Source of the DNA: Ophiothrix spiculata
Taxonomy: Eukaryota > Echinodermata > Ophiuroidea > Amphilepidida > Ophiotrichidae
Length of the DNA stretch: 34,876 bases
Strand: one strand, 5' to 3'
NCBI GenBank assembly: GCA_000969725.1
Contig: JXSR01S027844.1
The notes under the pieces are model-generated. The model was given only the letters and a program-made list of their open reading frames with translations, was not told where the DNA came from and made no database searches. Positions 32,638-34,876 of this stretch are shown here, piece by piece (within the stretch, counting starts at the first letter, position 1; each line of letters begins with the position of its first letter). A program made the translations under genes and the position numbers.

Positions 32638-32784
32638 TTATTTGCAAAATATTAGTTCAGTTGTCGTGGCCTGGGGCTGGAATCTCTTCTTCCTTGAATC
32701 ATAAAAGACTTCATACAAGGTATTGAGAACGGCCAAATCAGAACCATTCAAGAGAGATAGCAAGTACAAAAGCAGCGTTGCCAT
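32638..32784 (-). CDS. Frame C, inverted copy: 48-aa small ORF, unknown
   Basis: Reverse-strand version beginning MATLLLYLLSLLNGS and ending TTTELIFCK. It is open despite the higher divergence of the inverted copy. Changes relative to copy 3 include P3T, M12L, K25E and Q32K. Function unknown. Confidence 0.25.
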   Translation of the reverse strand: MATLLLYLLSLLNGSDLAVLNTLYEVFYDSRKKRFQPQATTTELIFCK

Positions 32785-32942
32785 CTTTCCAAATATTATG
32801 TCAGGAAACCTGGAAGCCAAATGGGTAAATTTTTAAATTACGCTGCAGCATGAGCTTTGAAAAACATGAACAGTGAACCGGACGGGAGAAATATGAAATT
32901 GGCATTTGGTTTCAGTGTATGTTTTCTAAATATTCATAGCAG

Positions 32943-33206
32943 TTGGTTTATTTGGATGTATTTTCTCTTTCCTGTCACTGTTGTCATGATGTGGTTCATG
33001 TCTCTTCTGATATTGCCTTAGTTATATGTGTTTGGTTTGGCTCAAGGCAAATAGACGTCAATATCACTCTAAGGAGACTAAACAAGCGTAGTAAACGGGC
33101 ATGGAAACGTGTCATAGGAAACATGCGACACAACTGGTGTGAAGCTGTGAGATGCTATAGAGCCTCCTATCTTAACACTATGACTTTTAAAATCTATGTG
33201 TTGTGA
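32943..33206 (+). CDS. Frame B, inverted copy: basic small ORF, unknown
   Basis: An 87-codon frame if a TTG start is allowed, and the longest version. It contains an extra Cys in SCHCCHDVV, caused by a 3-base difference, and the same LRRLNKRSKRAWKRV basic stretch as copy 3. The frame is preserved in this most diverged copy, which is the main argument for former coding function. No domain is recognised. Confidence 0.28.
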   Translation: MVYLDVFSLSCHCCHDVVHVSSDIALVICVWFGSRQIDVNITLRRLNKRSKRAWKRVIGNMRHNWCEAVRCYRASYLNTMTFKIYVL

Positions 33207-33747
33207 TATGTAATTCAGCTAAAAAGTATAGACATATTATAGAAAAAACGAAGGTGGGGATAATGTTTTATGCGATGAAATTGGTACAAGAGAACATTAA
33301 ACAGTTCTAAAGTGTTTACTTACAAAATTAGAACAGATGGTTATAAGATGAGTGTATGGCATTGACCTTGTCTCCCTCTTCTTCTTAACAAAATTATAGC
33401 ATGAACTCTGTGTATATTTAAGTTTGAGATGATAAAATCCTCACCTTATTAACCATTTTTGTATGTTTCCTCCTAAAAAAGCTTGTGAAAAGACAAGATA
33501 GCACCCATAGATGCCTTGAAGGTTTAATGGCACGTTGGTGAGTTGGTAGGACTCAACACTCCTTTAATAGCGTCTAATGAATAGTGACTAAGAGACGCTA
33601 GGGTGCTAATATCCAAAAAGGAAGACATTGGAGTGAGAAAGATGCGTAGAAAATGCCTGTAGGGGTGAGAGACAATTATGTACGCCCATAGAGCAATTGA
33701 AGTGCAGAGGAGCCAGCGGCAATCTTGGTTTGCATCTTATGTCTCTG

Positions 33748-33996
33748 TCATGCATTCAACCCACAATAGATTATTGATTTCACCCTCATTCTACTCAGCA
33801 TATGAGCAAAATATTTATCAGTGTTCCTGCTACGATAATTAAATTTTGTCATATAGTAATTGTTAGCAAGGAACAGTTTCCTCTTTTTGTATGCACAATC
33901 TTGGCTGGCTGACTGGCTTAGCGGATGCGATAGAGAAGGTCACAATGTAATATGGCTGCAGTGAGTCAGGCTCAATAAAGACAAGCACAATTTCAT
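33748..33996 (-). pseudogene. Frame A, inverted copy: stop-interrupted
   Basis: Reverse-strand version of the 82-codon frame. Length and termini are kept, but ACA TTG TGA puts a stop at about codon 19. Further changes turn the conserved LANNDCMTKF into LANNYYMTKF. It shows the same pattern as copy 1: substitutions rather than indels break it. Confidence 0.4.
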
Positions 33997-34564
33997 TTTT
34001 AGTCTTTTTTTCACTCTTTTTAAAGCATCCAGTATAAACTCCAGTAATTCAACCTATATATATGTACACAAAGAGAGATCTTGGTCATTGCTGACCCACT
34101 GCAGCAATGACCGACTGAAAAGGCTATAATATAACCCAGTCAACCAATGGCTATCAGTGGCTATTAAAGATATTGTTCAAGGCCCATTTGCTTTGACACG
34201 TTTATAAACGCTAACCACCGCTATCCATCTATTCAGCACTCAACACAGCATTTACTCACACAAGGATAATATAGGACTTGTTATTCTCTTACCCCCTTGA
34301 ATTGTGGGGCGTATGCTAATATCCTGACTATGATAGTACCAACTTGAATTGTTGAGCACTATTACGACTCCAAGGTAAATATTATGGTTTGTTATTTGTC
34401 TATCTCCTCCCTGTTCTGTGCATATCTAGTTTTTCATTGATAGTTTATACAGACTGTGTATAGAGCCCCATTTCATTGTATGCTATCAGTCAACCTGTGC
34501 TGAGCAGGAATATCATTAGCAGCTCATTAGGGATGAGAGCTCAAAGGCTCAGAATTTATTATTG

Positions 34565-34720
34565 TTCCAGTTGGAGTTGCATGTATCTTGTTGTCACAGT
34601 TTCATAAGAGATTAGTGTTCCAGTTGGAGTTGTATGTATCTTGTTGTCACAGTTTCATAAGAGATTAGTGTTCCAGTTGGAGTTGTATGTATCTTGTTGT
34701 CACAGTTTCATAAGAGATTT
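34565..34720 (+). repeat. Three 53-bp tandem repeats
   Basis: Blocks starting TTCCAGTTGGAGTT at 34565, 34618 and 34671, nearly identical: the first has GCATG, the others GTATG. The direct copies have a single, diverged counterpart just before the unit zero point (for example about 17370-17415). Confidence 0.93.
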
Positions 34721-34790
34721 ATTTTTGAAAGCTTTTTTTATAGGTCTTGTTGATTATTTTAGAGGTGAAATTTTGGATACATAATCAGAA

Positions 34791-34876
34791 ATTACATATA
34801 TGTGACCCGTCATATCGAAAGGTACCTTAAGGTCGGCAAAATCAAAATGGATTTTTTGGTCTCATCTGAAAGCTGA
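34791..34876 (+). other. Non-unit sequence at the right edge
   Basis: Homology to the unit ends near ATACATAATCAGAAATTA. The remaining bases (GTGACCCGTCATATCGAAAG, GGTACCTTAAGG and onward) match nothing else in the window. Possibly the flank of the array or the end of another element. Confidence 0.5.

Larger units (their letters stand above)
29982..34790 (-). repeat. Inverted copy of the repeat unit
   Basis: From about 29982 the window reads as the reverse complement of the unit. The matching sequence starts at unit position about 4205 of copy 1 (motif CTCACAGGTGTTTC) and runs back through the unit start, with CCTAATGAGCT reversed at 34521-34531, into the pre-unit sequence that precedes copy 3 (about 17285-17438). 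Homology ends near 34790. It carries reversed frames A (33748-33996), B (32943-33206) and C (32638-32784). It is clearly more diverged from the four direct copies than they are from each other around unit positions 460-640. Confidence 0.92.

Noticed and set aside
34565-34720. CRISPR-like array
   Set aside because: The 53-bp blocks are directly adjacent with no unique spacers, and the setting is eukaryotic.

Overview
This window looks like animal nuclear DNA, most likely from a marine invertebrate. The evidence is strong A+T richness, no open frame above 92 codons in 34.9 kb, no operon-like packing, many short inverted-repeat DNA transposons with clean target duplications, and one 5'-truncated LINE tail. 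The phylum cannot be fixed from this sequence alone. I find no intact gene of a recognised family, no rRNA, no intact tRNA and no CRISPR array.

The dominant structure is a long-period repeat. One unit occurs head to tail at 159-9068, 9069-17438 and 17439-26843 (8,910, 8,370 and 9,405 bp). A fourth copy starts at 26844 and breaks off near 29981. From there to about 34790 the same unit continues on the opposite strand. The right end is therefore a large imperfect palindrome with arms of about 3.2 kb and a 1.6 kb spacer. Unit boundaries are arbitrary: I used the recurring motif CCTAATGAG as the zero point.

Copies differ by point changes, deletions and private insertions. Copy 1 carries two TTAA-flanked miniature elements (5843-6307, 6541-6827), a 280-bp insertion (7685-7964) and a replaced right end (8800-9068). 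Copy 2 carries a 249-bp inverted-repeat element (14796-15044). Copy 3 carries a LINE tail (19280-19612), a Harbinger-like element (22059-22754), a hairpin-ended element (about 23675-24655), an unclassified insert (about 24739-24952) and a Tc1/mariner-like element (25097-25445). The empty sites in sister copies define most of these precisely and show that they landed after the array was amplified.

Each unit holds several short frames, called A to E here, plus an exon-like block followed by a good splice donor. Some stay open in several copies, but each is broken in at least one copy or changes mainly at amino-acid-altering positions. The best reading is a duplicated genomic segment with decayed or very small coding pieces. 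A small-peptide or non-coding-RNA role for the most conserved blocks is not excluded. A tRNA-like SINE head lacking its anticodon arm is also part of the unit.
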